Source: Candidatus Pantoea bituminis (GTDB lineage Bacteria > Pseudomonadota > Gammaproteobacteria > Enterobacterales > Enterobacteriaceae). Taken from it: a DNA stretch of 64,000 nucleotides. A program made the position numbers and the translations under genes. Location of the stretch: contig NZ_JAGTWO010000005.1 in NCBI RefSeq assembly GCF_018842675.1, positions 124,001 through 188,000 of the forward strand, read 5' to 3'. The notes below the pieces were generated by a model. That model searched no databases. It was given only the letters and a program-made list of their open reading frames with translations, and was not told where the DNA came from. Below are positions 10,683 to 19,964 of this stretch, piece after piece (the first letter of the stretch is position 1; each line of letters starts with the position of its first letter).

Positions 10683-10925
10683 ATGGGCATTGTAAAAATT
10701 TCCGACCTTATGCATGAGAATTTGCGTATCGCCAGTCAGGCGATGAGTCGCTCCATTAACTCTCAAGCAGAGCATTGGTTAAAGTTGGGCATGATGGCCG
10801 AACTCTATCCACAGCTGAATCAGCATGAACTGGCGCAAATGTTAATTCGCGCCGAACTGGATGGCAGTTCAGATATTCGTAACTTAGTCGTTAGCGACAA
10901 TCTCACTTCACAAGGAGATGTGTAA
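10683..10925 (+). CDS. ParD-like antitoxin-family protein
   Basis: 80 aa from the ATG at 10683, starting MGIVKISDLMHENLRIAS; this opening is typical of the ParD-like family with a ribbon-helix-helix-like N-terminus. Upstream in-frame codons exist, but the family start fits this ATG. Its stop overlaps the start of the methionyl aminopeptidase gene by one base (TAATG), so the two are translationally coupled. No RelE/ParE-type toxin is adjacent, which makes its partner and role uncertain. Confidence 0.75.
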   Translation: MGIVKISDLMHENLRIASQAMSRSINSQAEHWLKLGMMAELYPQLNQHELAQMLIRAELDGSSDIRNLVVSDNLTSQGDV

Positions 10926-11710
10926 TGAACACAGTAAAAATTCACACGGCACGGGAAATTGAAATGGCGCGTTCAGCGGGTCATGCTGCCGCTAAAGTGC
11001 TGGAGATGATCACTCCACACGTCAAACCCGGGATCACGACGGAAGAACTTGACGATATTTGCCATGATTACATCGTCAATGAACTGAAAGTTACGCCCGC
11101 GAACATTGGGTATCACGGTTATACCCGTACCACCTGTACTTCGGTTAATCATGTGGTTTGCCATGGCATTCCCGCTGCGAAAAAGCTCAAAGATGGCGAC
11201 ATCGTGAATATTGATGTCGCGATCATCAAAGATGGATGGTATGGCGACACCAGCCGTATGTACTTTGTTGGGCAACCTTCCGTACGCGCCAAACGTCTGG
11301 TAGAAATCACCTATCAATCCATGGTTGCGGGCATTAAAACTGTTCGTCCTGGCGCAACCTTAGGGGATATTGGTGCTGCAATCCAACGCGTCGCGGAAGG
11401 TGCAGGTTTTTCCGTGGTGCGTGAATATTGCGGACACGGTGTAGGCGAGATTTATCACACCGATCCTCAGGTGCTGCATTACGGCACACCGGGCGAAGGC
11501 ATGCCGCTTAAAGCAGGGATGATTTTTACTATCGAGCCGATGATCAATGCAGGCAAAGCCGGAACCAGTTTGCTTTCCGATGGCTGGACAGTAGTGACCA
11601 AAGACCGTTCACTCTCCGCGCAATGGGAGCATACCGTTGCCGTGACCGAAGACGGTTTTGATCTGTTAACGCCGTGGCCTGAAGGAACCGGCGATTATCC
11701 GGCCATTTGA
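10925..11710 (+). CDS. map: type I methionyl aminopeptidase (accessory copy)
   Basis: 261 aa. All five metal ligands sit at the same positions as in E. coli MetAP: D97, D108, H171, E204 and E235. It removes the initiator Met from nascent proteins in the cytoplasm. AAGGAG precedes the ATG. The housekeeping copy in enterobacteria normally sits near rpsB/tsf; here the gene is coupled to a ParD-like gene, so this is probably a second, specialised MetAP. A hairpin follows the stop. Confidence 0.92.
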   Translation: MNTVKIHTAREIEMARSAGHAAAKVLEMITPHVKPGITTEELDDICHDYIVNELKVTPANIGYHGYTRTTCTSVNHVVCHGIPAAKKLKDGDIVNIDVAIIKDGWYGDTSRMYFVGQPSVRAKRLVEITYQSMVAGIKTVRPGATLGDIGAAIQRVAEGAGFSVVREYCGHGVGEIYHTDPQVLHYGTPGEGMPLKAGMIFTIEPMINAGKAGTSLLSDGWTVVTKDRSLSAQWEHTVAVTEDGFDLLTPWPEGTGDYPAI

Positions 11711-11726
11711 TTCTGAGAAAATAAGG

Positions 11727-11749
11727 CGGAAGCGCCGTAAGCGCTTCCG
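11727..11749. terminator. terminator hairpin between converging genes
   Basis: CGGAAGCGC pairs perfectly with GCGCTTCCG around CGTAA. It lies between map and the diguanylate cyclase gene and could serve both strands. Confidence 0.75.
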
Positions 11750-11756
11750 TTAAAGA

Positions 11757-12825
11757 TTAGTGCTGTGATGTGGATTGCCTTAGCTGAATGCCATTGCGTC
11801 CAGCGCGTTTGACCCGATAAAGTGCTTCATCGGTATAACGCAACCATTCATGGATCGAACCCGCCTCTCGTGCCGCAGCGATACCGATGCTGACGGTACA
11901 TTGATAGTCAGGGAAGCGGGTAAGCGGATCAGTTCGATCTGATTTTTGATTCGCTCTGCCATGGCAATGATGGTGACATCATCTGCATCCCGAACGATAA
12001 CACCTAACTCATCGCCGCCAAAACGTGCGGGCACGTCCTTCATTCCGACGTTGTCACGCAGCGATCCCGAAATCTCTGCCAACAAGAAATCTCCCGCTTC
12101 ATGGCCAAACGTGTCGTTAACATGCTTGAAATGATCAACATCCAGCAGCATTAGATACGCATTGCCTTCGCCACGTTTGGTGCGAAGAAACTCGCTTTCG
12201 AGACGGTGTTCAAACAGGCGTCGATTAGGAATTTTTAAGCCTGGATCCATTAACGCGATGCGCTCCAGTTCGCTATTTTTTTCCTTAAACTTAGCGTAAG
12301 GTTGTGCGATACCACACTCAGCGCCAGTAAATAACCGGTTGCCAGTGGCAACGTTAACCATACGGTGCGCGTCGAAAATTCCGTTTCTATCGGGGCGCCT
12401 TCCAAAGCCCAGACCAAGGCAAAAGCAAACAAAAAAGCCTGAACAGCGGCGATCAACTGTGACCAGCCCCCGGCAGAATAACGGTCAGAAATCAGGACCG
12501 CTATAATCACAAATGAAGGCAGCGGACTGAGCGCCATCAATCCAACCCAAATACCACCGAAAGCGGCATCGAGAGTTAAATTGTTGCGTTCGCGCCCGGT
12601 GGTATCCTGTGAATTTAACGCTAAGCGGTAGGCGATATAGGGCCAGGCAAAAGCATTTATGAACAGTAATCCACAGGCACCCAGGCTTTTTCCCTGCTCC
12701 ATCAAGACGGATAAAATGGGCAGGAAACACAAAAATGTACCCAGTTGGCGCATAGCAAACATGCGACGTACAAAGCGTGTCGAACGCAGCTTTAGATGGT
12801 TGTCATCAGGTGAGTAGTAATTCAT
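11757..12825 (-). CDS. MASE2-GGDEF diguanylate cyclase, two frameshifts
   Basis: An N-terminal membrane sensor of the MASE2 type (about residues 1-185, hydrophobic helices) is followed by a GGDEF domain with DVDHFKHVNDTFGH and the active-site signature RFGGDEL. One missing base in the seven-T run at 12276-12282 separates the halves (repair gives LRKKNSELERIALMDPGLKIPNRR). A second missing base in the T run at 11943-11947 scrambles the end; repair gives VSIGIAAAREAGS and YTDEALYRVKRAGRNG. Repaired length is about 356 aa, close to DgcC/AdrA. Leu replaces Phe in GGDEF, a variant found in active cyclases too. Predicted to make cyclic di-GMP at the inner membrane. Confidence 0.88.
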
Positions 12826-13489
12826 CAATTAACAGCATCAACGTAGGGTTAAAGCAGTTTATCGAGATTTAACTTAAATAGGGTAATTTTTTGAGACTTT
12901 TCAGGTTGAAGTATGATTTTTTTAAATATAAGAAATTCGAATCGTTACGCTCAAGGTGGAAAACTAACGTATACGACCGCTTCCGATCGCTAATTCTCTT
13001 TATTTAGCGCTGTTTCAACAGAAATAAATTTAATGTTTCTTTATTCTGGTTTGGAAAGTGTCAACGCATGCTGTCTTCTGCCATCACGAAAATATTCTGC
13101 AAAACAGGCTTAGCGAGGACGGGTTATCACCTAATGCTAACAGTTGACTGCGCAACAGTTAATGCAGGAAATGATTCATTAGTTTTTTATATTTCAATAC
13201 TAAGCCAAGCGGGATAATGTAATAGCGTCCTCATAGCACTGCCATTCGAGCAGAGCGTTGCCATCTCGACTTAAAATCCACTAATAAATTTCTCTCTGTT
13301 TTTTGGGTTATTGGTCAGCGCTACAGCCGCAGCCCAGGATCAGGCTGCGGCAAACGCCTTTTTTCTCACGTTTTATGATAAAACAGAGGCTAACTTTCTT
13401 TCCGTTAGTGATATTACTCAATAGAAATGAGTATTGCGCTAGCGACTATTACAGCAAAACAATAAGAGTTCTGTTTTAAATTATATATT
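12826..13489. other. gene-free stretch with an orphan terminator
   Basis: About 660 bp without a credible protein gene on either strand. The first half is AT-rich. The only clear structure is the plus-strand terminator-like hairpin at 13326-13364, which has no protein gene upstream of it. Confidence 0.5.
13326..13364 (+). terminator. orphan rho-independent terminator
   Basis: GCCGCAGCC pairs with GGCTGCGGC (9 bp) around CAGGATCA, followed shortly by CTTTTTT. No plus-strand protein gene lies upstream within 490 bp, so it may end a small RNA. Confidence 0.6.
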
Positions 13490-14797
13490 TTAAACCTGAT
13501 GCGGCTGCCGACGATCCTGTTTTTCACGTTTCGATGATTCATGAAGATCGCATGACGCGGGTAAAGATAGGCTGATCAATCCGGCAATTACTAATGAAGC
13601 CGCTAAAGCGCAGACGGCGACATTTTGGCCGTAAAGATAAATCATGATGCCGACCAGATAAGGACCACAAAATCCCCCTAAATTACCTAATCCATTAATG
13701 ACGCCTCGTGCGCTACCCGCGACTTCTGGCGAGGCAATACGTCCAGGAATAGACCAGAATGGACTGGTTGCGGCTTTCAGGAAGAATCCACAGGCCACCA
13801 ACGCGATGTAGGCAGCAACGATGTGGTTGCGCAAAATCACTGATGCCAACAGCGCGGCAGCAAAGCAAAACAGTGAAATCATTACCCACATTCGACGTTT
13901 ACCTGAGCGGTCGCTGAACAGAGAAATAAGGTAAATACCCACCATGGTCGCGACAAAAGGCAGCACCGCCAGCATGCCTACATTCGCCATATTTGCGCCT
14001 GTCAGATTTTTCAAAATACTCGGCAGCCACAAGGTGTAGCCATAATCACCGGTTTGATAGAAGAAATTGAGTGCGACCAGCTTCATCAATCCTTTATTAC
14101 GAAAAACATCTTTAAGCGGCGCTTTGCTAACGGGTTGTTTGGACTGGCGTGCGGCGCGCTCACGGCTAAGCGCCTCAATCAAATATTCTCGTTCACGTTC
14201 CGGTAACCATCGAGCTTCTTCTGGTCGGTCACTGATCACTAACAGCCACACCAACAACACGACGGCAGAGAGTAAGCCTTCGATGATAAATAACCACCGC
14301 CAGTCTGCCATGTTGATGATCATGCCCGAAACAGGTGCCGTTAACATGCCACCCAGCGGCGCAAACATCATGACAAAAGCGTTGGCGCGGCCCAGCTCTT
14401 TTTCCGGGAACCAGTTGCTGACCATGGTTAATACCACTGGCAGCATCCCACCTTCAGAAACACCCAAGACAAAGCGTAGCGCCAACAGTTGATAGTGATT
14501 GGTCACAAATCCAGTCGCTATTGAAACCACCATCCAGGCTATCAACGACCAGGCGATAAAACGCTTACCACTGCCATTTACCGCAATACGGCCACCGGGC
14601 ACCTGTAAAAAAAGATAACCGATAAAAAAGATGCCGCTGGCAATGCCCGCCATCTGACTGGTAATGGCAAGGTCCTGTTCCATGCCGCCGGGTAAAGCAA
14701 AACTGATATTTACGCGATCCATAAAGGAGATGATGCAGGTAATCAGAATCGGGGCTATCACGCGCAGCCAGCGTGTTCCGGGTATCTTATTGTTCAT
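13490..14797 (-). CDS. MFS transporter, ACS (anion:cation symporter) family
   Basis: 435 aa with 12 predicted TM helices. The first loop DRVNISFALP, the motif QVPGGRIAV and the long central loop of basic residues between helices 6 and 7 are typical of the ACS family (sugar acids, hexuronates, phthalate). It lies 77 bp after the 2-hydroxyacid dehydrogenase gene on the same strand and probably shares its transcript. Context suggests uptake of 2-ketogluconate or a related sugar acid; this substrate is an inference. Confidence 0.85.
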   Translation of the reverse strand: MNNKIPGTRWLRVIAPILITCIISFMDRVNISFALPGGMEQDLAITSQMAGIASGIFFIGYLFLQVPGGRIAVNGSGKRFIAWSLIAWMVVSIATGFVTNHYQLLALRFVLGVSEGGMLPVVLTMVSNWFPEKELGRANAFVMMFAPLGGMLTAPVSGMIINMADWRWLFIIEGLLSAVVLLVWLLVISDRPEEARWLPEREREYLIEALSRERAARQSKQPVSKAPLKDVFRNKGLMKLVALNFFYQTGDYGYTLWLPSILKNLTGANMANVGMLAVLPFVATMVGIYLISLFSDRSGKRRMWVMISLFCFAAALLASVILRNHIVAAYIALVACGFFLKAATSPFWSIPGRIASPEVAGSARGVINGLGNLGGFCGPYLVGIMIYLYGQNVAVCALAASLVIAGLISLSLPASCDLHESSKREKQDRRQPHQV

Positions 14798-14874
14798 ATC
14801 ACGCCCTCTGTTTTAAGCAATACGCAGCCTTAACGATGGGCCAGAAGCTCATCGTTATTGCAAAATTGAGTGAG

Positions 14875-15822
14875 TTAAATTGCGTTCGGTAGAGTTTGCT
14901 GCTTGAAGAAGGCATCAACGTTGGCGTAAACCACGTCGCGCATTTTTTGTCGGGTTTCATGGGTAGCGCTGCCGACATGCGGCTGTAAAACCACATTCTC
15001 TAACGCTATAAGCTCAGCTGGAACCTGAGGTTCATCTTCAAAAACGTCTAAAGCAGCGCCTGCTATTGATCGGTTTTGCAAGGCAGTGATTAACGCCTTC
15101 TCATCCACTAAGGATCCGCGAGCGATATTAATCAGCCAGGCATGTTTCGGCATTGCAGCCAACACAGAATCGTCAATCAGTCCACGCGTCTCTTCACCGC
15201 CCGATGCAGCAACCACCAGGAAATCGCTTTCTTGAGCCAATGAAATTAAATTATCTCGGCATACATACGGCAACGCGGGTTTAGCGCTTCGACTGAAATA
15301 ACTGACTGCCATATCGAAGGCTGCAGCACGCTTAGCGATAGCGCGCCCAATGTTGCCCATGCCGACAATACCGATACGTTTATTACTCACCTGAGTGCCG
15401 AGTGGCGGAGCCTGTGTAATCCACTGACCTTGTCGTACAAACTTATCACCGGCAACCAGATTACGCGCCCCGCTTAAAATCAGGCCGAGCGCCATATCCG
15501 CGACATCATTGGTCAAAACGCCAGATGTGATAGTGACAGCGATATTATGCTGACGGGTGTAATTCAAATCTACGCCATCCGTTCCAACACCGAAAATAGC
15601 GATTAAACCCACATCAGGCAGGTGCTCAAGCACCGCGTTACTTACGCCGACATCGCCACGCGTAACCACCGCGCGGACTGTGCTGCCATGTTGATTAAGC
15701 CATGCCAGTGGCTCAGCTTGTTCGTAAAGGCGAAAGACCTCAAAGCTATTGCTCAGCTTTTCCAACAGTGAGTCAAGAACAGGTGCGATTAATAAAACAG
15801 TGTGTCGGGTAGATGAAGTCAT
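14875..15822 (-). CDS. D-isomer-specific 2-hydroxyacid dehydrogenase (2-ketogluconate/hydroxypyruvate reductase type)
   Basis: 315 aa. It has the NAD(P)-binding motif GIVGMGNIGRAIAKR, the substrate-loop block IFGVGTDGVDL, the segment INIARGSLVDEKAL and the catalytic His in LQPHVGSATHETR. It is similar in design to GhrB, which reduces 2-ketogluconate to gluconate. GAGGAATACTG precedes the ATG. Upstream lie a CRP site and a GTAACA direct repeat also found before the idnO-like gene, tying it to the same regulon. Confidence 0.88.
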   Translation of the reverse strand: MTSSTRHTVLLIAPVLDSLLEKLSNSFEVFRLYEQAEPLAWLNQHGSTVRAVVTRGDVGVSNAVLEHLPDVGLIAIFGVGTDGVDLNYTRQHNIAVTITSGVLTNDVADMALGLILSGARNLVAGDKFVRQGQWITQAPPLGTQVSNKRIGIVGMGNIGRAIAKRAAAFDMAVSYFSRSAKPALPYVCRDNLISLAQESDFLVVAASGGEETRGLIDDSVLAAMPKHAWLINIARGSLVDEKALITALQNRSIAGAALDVFEDEPQVPAELIALENVVLQPHVGSATHETRQKMRDVVYANVDAFFKQQTLPNAI

Positions 15823-15889
15823 CAGTATTCCTCATAACAGTTACGTTCGGCAGATGACCTCTATTAAAGGCGATTTTGAGCTTTTTATT

Positions 15890-15903
15890 GTGACTAAGGT
15901 CAC
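15890..15903. promoter_or_regulatory. CRP site before the 2-hydroxyacid dehydrogenase
   Basis: GTGACTAAGGTCAC has perfect GTGA-N6-TCAC symmetry. It lies 67 bp upstream of the dehydrogenase start. Confidence 0.75.
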
Positions 15904-15912
15904 GTCAAATAG

Positions 15913-15931
15913 TGTTACTAATTTGTGTTAC
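15913..15931 (-). promoter_or_regulatory. direct repeat GTAACA-N7-GTAACA (candidate operator)
   Basis: Read on the minus strand, GTAACA occurs twice with a 13-bp period, nine bases before the CRP site. The same arrangement precedes the gluconate 5-dehydrogenase gene. Binding protein unknown; the neighbouring LacI-family regulator is the obvious candidate. Confidence 0.5.
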
Positions 15932-15973
15932 CGATGTCGTGATCTTGCTGACTATTCAGGTAGTTGGAAGGGT

Positions 15974-16966
15974 TCAGATCGTCGCACCCATCGATAACCG
16001 ATAATGCAGATCAACCTGCTCAATGGTTGGCTGGTGACGCAGTTTTTTAATCAGAATCTCTGTCGCAATCTTGCCCATTTCAAAACGTGGAGTGATCACG
16101 CTCGCCAGCTTTGGCGTTGTTACCTGACCAATTTCTAAACCATGAAAACCCGCAATTGCCATTTTTTCAGGTACGTTGATGCCTGCTGCCCGGCACTCCT
16201 GTAACACGCCAACGGCTAAGTCATCATTGGTACAAAGAATGCCGTCCATATCAGGGTACATCTGGCGGGCTAGCGTCATCATGCCGGTTCCAATCGACAC
16301 CGAAGAGACCTTATTCGGCACAATGCGGCCATCAGGTAACGCTGCGGCGCTCATCGCTGCACGGTAGCCTGCGTAACGCTGCTCATCACGAATATCTGAC
16401 ATCGATCCAAAATAGATAACGCGCTTTTTGCCGCTACCAATCAACATGTTGGTCATATCAAACCCGGCGCGATAATTATCAAAACCCACATTGATACGTC
16501 CCGGGGTTTGACTCAGACCCATCACTTCAGCCACCGGAATGTTAGCTGCTTTTAAATATTTTTCTGCGCGTACGGTATGTGCCGATTCAGTTAACAACAG
16601 TGCTTTAACATTGAAAGCTAATACCGTCGCAATTTGTTCTTCTTCACGCTGGCTATCGTAATCATAATTAACCACCAATGTCTGGTAGCCTTGCGTCGCC
16701 GTAACCGATTCTATACCCGCTAATAAATCAGCAAATATCTGATTATGAAAAGAGGGAATTAATACGCCAATGCGCGGCATAGCCTGACTTGCCATGGCAG
16801 GATTATCAGCATCCGGTTGATACCCGACTTCTTCAATAACGCTGGCGATGCGTTCAGCCGTTTCAGCTTTCACTTTCTCTGGGGTACGTAAATAACGACT
16901 TACCGTCATTTTTGTTACACCTGCTAGCGTTGCGATATCGTGTAACGTGATGCGCTGCATTTTCAT
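15974..16966 (-). CDS. LacI-family regulator (GntR/IdnR-like)
   Basis: 330 aa from the ATG at 16966, which has GGAAAG six bases upstream and gives the standard family N-terminus (MKMQRITLHDIATLAGVTKMTVSRYL, helix-turn-helix at about 6-27). The ligand domain has GVLIPSFHNQIFADLLAGIES, FDNYRAG and CTNDDLAVGVLQE, closely like GntR and IdnR, regulators that respond to gluconate or idonate derivatives. It sits between the two units it probably controls, the minus-strand dehydrogenase/MFS unit and the divergent plus-strand idnO/gluconokinase unit. Confidence 0.88.
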   Translation of the reverse strand: MKMQRITLHDIATLAGVTKMTVSRYLRTPEKVKAETAERIASVIEEVGYQPDADNPAMASQAMPRIGVLIPSFHNQIFADLLAGIESVTATQGYQTLVVNYDYDSQREEEQIATVLAFNVKALLLTESAHTVRAEKYLKAANIPVAEVMGLSQTPGRINVGFDNYRAGFDMTNMLIGSGKKRVIYFGSMSDIRDEQRYAGYRAAMSAAALPDGRIVPNKVSSVSIGTGMMTLARQMYPDMDGILCTNDDLAVGVLQECRAAGINVPEKMAIAGFHGLEIGQVTTPKLASVITPRFEMGKIATEILIKKLRHQPTIEQVDLHYRLSMGATI

Positions 16967-17091
16967 TGACTCTTTCCGTTGAACGTCCATCCCGTCTGCA
17001 TAGTATGCCCGGCGAAACAGCAATGTTGAATCCCTGGAAGCCGCGTAATGCGGCGATTTAACTGCAAAATACGCGATGCCTCACAGCAAGT

Positions 17092-17110
17092 GTAACTGAG
17101 TTTTGTAACA
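17092..17110 (+). promoter_or_regulatory. direct repeat GTAACT-N7-GTAACA (candidate operator)
   Basis: Two GTAACW half-sites with a 13-bp period lie nine bases before the CRP site of the idnO-like promoter, exactly as in the dehydrogenase promoter at 15.9 kb. Confidence 0.5.
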
Positions 17111-17119
17111 TCATTTAAA

Positions 17120-17133
17120 GTGATCTCCATCAC
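17120..17133. promoter_or_regulatory. CRP site before gluconate 5-dehydrogenase
   Basis: GTGATCTCCATCAC has perfect GTGA-N6-TCAC symmetry and lies 63 bp upstream of the start codon. Confidence 0.75.
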
Positions 17134-17196
17134 AGTTTTGTTGGCTGTAAAACCGTGAGATAGCATCATCAATTTCGCAATCAAGGCGAGTTTTCG

Positions 17197-17961
17197 ATGA
17201 ATACACTTTTCAGTCTGGCAGGTAAACGTATTTTGCTGACTGGTTCAGCGCAGGGGATCGGCTTTGTTATGGCGCGCGGTTTAGCTGAACAAGGGGCGGA
17301 GGTGATTATTAATGGCACCCATGCTGAGCGTGCTGAAAACGCGGCAATGAAATTACGCGATGAGGGATTCACTGCCCATATTTCGTTGTTTAATGTTGCC
17401 GATGAAGCAGCCGTTGAGCAGGCCATTACGCAGATTGAAAATGATATTGGGCCGATTGACGTATTGTTTAACAATGCCGGCATCCAGCGGCGACATCCCT
17501 TTACTGAATTTCCGCTGAACGAATGGAACGATATTATTGCCACCAATCAAACCGGCGTATTCATTGTTTCGCAATGTGTAGCCAAAAGAATGGTGGCACG
17601 TAAAAAAGGCAAAATTGTTAATATCTGCTCAATGCAAAGTGAATTAGGCAGAGACACCATTACGCCTTACGCAGCAGCAAAAGGTGCGGTAAAAATGTTA
17701 ACGCGCGGCATGTGCGTCGAGCTGGCTCGCCATAATATTCAGGTGAATGGCATCGCACCCGGCTATTTCCAAACGCCGATGACGCAAGCACTGGTCGATA
17801 ACGCTGAATTCTCAGAATGGCTCTGTAAACGTACGCCAGCAGCACGTTGGGGTAATCCTGAAGAACTGGTTGGCGCTGCCGTTTTCCTCTCATCAAAAGC
17901 CTCTGATTTTGTTAACGGCCATCTGTTATTTGTAGATGGCGGCATGTTGGCGGCAGTGTGA
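17197..17961 (+). CDS. idnO: gluconate 5-dehydrogenase (SDR family)
   Basis: 254 aa, the length of IdnO. The Rossmann motif TGSAQGIG is at 15-22, NNAG at 92-95, the active-site Ser near 145 and Tyr158-x3-Lys162. It interconverts 5-ketogluconate and gluconate with NAD(P)H in the cytoplasm. It begins the plus-strand unit divergent from the LacI regulator and is followed 21 bp later by gluconokinase, so ketogluconate reduction feeds directly into phosphorylation. Confidence 0.92.
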   Translation: MNTLFSLAGKRILLTGSAQGIGFVMARGLAEQGAEVIINGTHAERAENAAMKLRDEGFTAHISLFNVADEAAVEQAITQIENDIGPIDVLFNNAGIQRRHPFTEFPLNEWNDIIATNQTGVFIVSQCVAKRMVARKKGKIVNICSMQSELGRDTITPYAAAKGAVKMLTRGMCVELARHNIQVNGIAPGYFQTPMTQALVDNAEFSEWLCKRTPAARWGNPEELVGAAVFLSSKASDFVNGHLLFVDGGMLAAV

Positions 17962-17982
17962 TCTTATCAAGGAGAAACTGAG

Positions 17983-18519
17983 ATGGCAGGACAATGCATT
18001 ATCGTGATGGGCGTTTCCGGTACAGGTAAATCAACTGTGGGTATGGCGCTTGCAGAAGCAGTCCATGCCAAGTTTATTGACGGTGATGATCTTCACCCGC
18101 GTTTTAATATCGTGAAAATGGCAGCAGGCGAAGCATTAAATGATGATGATCGTATGCCTTGGCTTGAGCGGCTCTCTGATGTCATTTTTAGCCTTGACCA
18201 GAAAAGTGAATCGGGTGTCCTGGTCTGTTCTGCGTTGAAAAAACGCTATCGCGATAAACTCCGTACGGGAAACCCGAATCTGCGCTTTATCTGGCTTAAC
18301 GGCGACTATGAATGTGTGCTTGAACGTCTGAAATGCAGACAAGGTCATTTCATGCCTGAAGCGTTACTTTTAAGTCAGTTTGCCACGTTAGAAGCGCCAG
18401 ATGAGAAGGAGAACGACGTCATATCGATAAATATCGCACCTTCACTCAGCCAAATTGTGAATCAATGCGTAGATATTTTACGTGCAGATACACCCTTGCC
18501 TGCTCGTCTGGCATCTTAA
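17983..18519 (+). CDS. gluconokinase
   Basis: 178 aa. The P-loop GVSGTGKST lies at 10-18, followed by the substrate-binding block IDGDDLHPRFNIVKMAAGEALNDDDR cut across residues 31-56, the VCSALKKRYRD segment and the GHFMP motif, all diagnostic of GntK/IdnK. It phosphorylates gluconate to 6-phosphogluconate with ATP. AAGGAG lies eight bases before the ATG. It is the second gene of the idnO unit, and its end converges on the cytochrome subunit gene with a shared terminator. Confidence 0.93.
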   Translation: MAGQCIIVMGVSGTGKSTVGMALAEAVHAKFIDGDDLHPRFNIVKMAAGEALNDDDRMPWLERLSDVIFSLDQKSESGVLVCSALKKRYRDKLRTGNPNLRFIWLNGDYECVLERLKCRQGHFMPEALLLSQFATLEAPDEKENDVISINIAPSLSQIVNQCVDILRADTPLPARLAS

Positions 18520-18526
18520 TAGTGCG

Positions 18527-18556
18527 TTTCATGCCTCGTCAGAATGAGGCATGAAA
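18527..18556. terminator. bidirectional terminator
   Basis: TTTCATGCCTC pairs with GAGGCATGAAA (11 bp) around an 8-base loop between the converging gluconokinase and cytochrome c genes, with A/T-rich flanks on both sides. Confidence 0.8.
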
Positions 18557-18567
18557 ACACTTTTAGT

Positions 18568-19964
18568 TTATTTAATGTTGCTGCGTCGGCCTCGTCGCCA
18601 GAGCACGATAACCACGAGTAGCACCACCATAGCAACGATAATGCCCGGCAAAATCCACGGCTGAGCTTGTGCCAGTACCGGTGGATGCCCACCTTTGCGA
18701 ATCCAGGCGACATCACCTGCCGTTACGCGAACCTCAGCATTTCCATAATTGTGCAGGACAAAGTTACTGATTTCTGCGATTTGTTGATCTGTCAGCTTAT
18801 CAACGTAAGAAGGCGAACTAAAACCCGGCATCAGGACGTCACCGTCTGCGGTTTTACGCTGAACGCCGAACAAAATAGCGGCAATCAGGTTGTTGGGATT
18901 ACGCATTCCCGTCGCCGTATTGTGAAACAGAGAAGGATAAGCCTGATTCACACTGCCTGCGCCATCTGGCTGGTGGCAACTGGCGCAATTGCCGCTAAAT
19001 AAAACGTCTCCATTGCTTAAGCTGTGATTAGCATTATTCGGGTTGCGCCCACGAATGCTGTTTTCAACATCCATCGGTTTACCATATTGATAAGCGGGTT
19101 GAGTCTCCCCTTCTTCCCGAATGGGAGCCGTGCTTTTCAGGTAAACAGCGATAGCATTGAGATCGCTTTCAGGAAGATATTGCAGGCTATTTTCTACCGC
19201 TTCAGCCATGCCGCCTGCGGCCTGATTTTTGCCCTCTGCGCGGCCGGTTTTTAGATACTGGACCAACTCCTGATTCGACCATCCGCCAATGCCGCTAATC
19301 GGGTCAGAGGTAATATTTGGCGCATACCAGCTGCCAAGCGGTCCACCCGCCAGCGGTTGATCGCTTTTTCCTGCATCAAGACGCCTCGTGGCGTATGGCA
19401 TGTATTGCAGTGCGCAAGCCCGTTTACCAGGTAATTACCGCGATTCCATTCTGCGCTTTGGCTGGCATCGTTTTGATAGGGTTCTTTATCCGCAAACAGC
19501 AGGTTCCAAAAGGTCATACTGAAGCGCATGTTGAAGGGAAAAGGTAAATCGGTCTGTTGATTAGCCTGCTCGACCGGTTTCACCCCGTGCATGAAATAGT
19601 AATAAAGCGCGTGGAGATCCTCATCCGTCATTTTACTGTAAGAGGTATAAGGCATAGCGGGATAGAGTTTTGCGCCATCGGCGCGCTCGCCCAATCGAAC
19701 AGCATTTGAAAATTCAGCCTCGCTATACTGTCCAATACCGCGCGTGCCGGGGGTGATATTGGTGGAGTAGATCGTTCCCATAGGCGAAGCGATGCCGTAG
19801 CCGCCGCTAAATGCACTCTTGCTGCCGGGCGCGGTATGACAAGCCTGGCAGTCGGATGCGATAGCGACCTGTTCGCCTCTGGACAAGAGATCGCTATTGG
19901 GGGTTTCAGCCTGCGCACTTAATGTCATCATGGCGGCGAAAGAGGTGATCAGCAGGCGTTTCAT
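18568..19964 (-). CDS. triheme cytochrome c subunit of membrane-bound gluconate/sugar dehydrogenase, frameshifted
   Basis: Signal peptide (ends LSAQA), three heme c sites CQACH, CNTCH and CASCH, and a single C-terminal membrane anchor followed by RRGRRSN. The frame breaks just after the second heme site; adding one base to the T run at 19365-19369 gives TPRGVLMQEKSDQPLAGG and a total of about 465 aa, as expected for this subunit. It passes electrons from the FAD subunit to ubiquinone at the periplasmic face. Its start overlaps the GMC subunit stop by four bases (ATGA). Confidence 0.9.
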
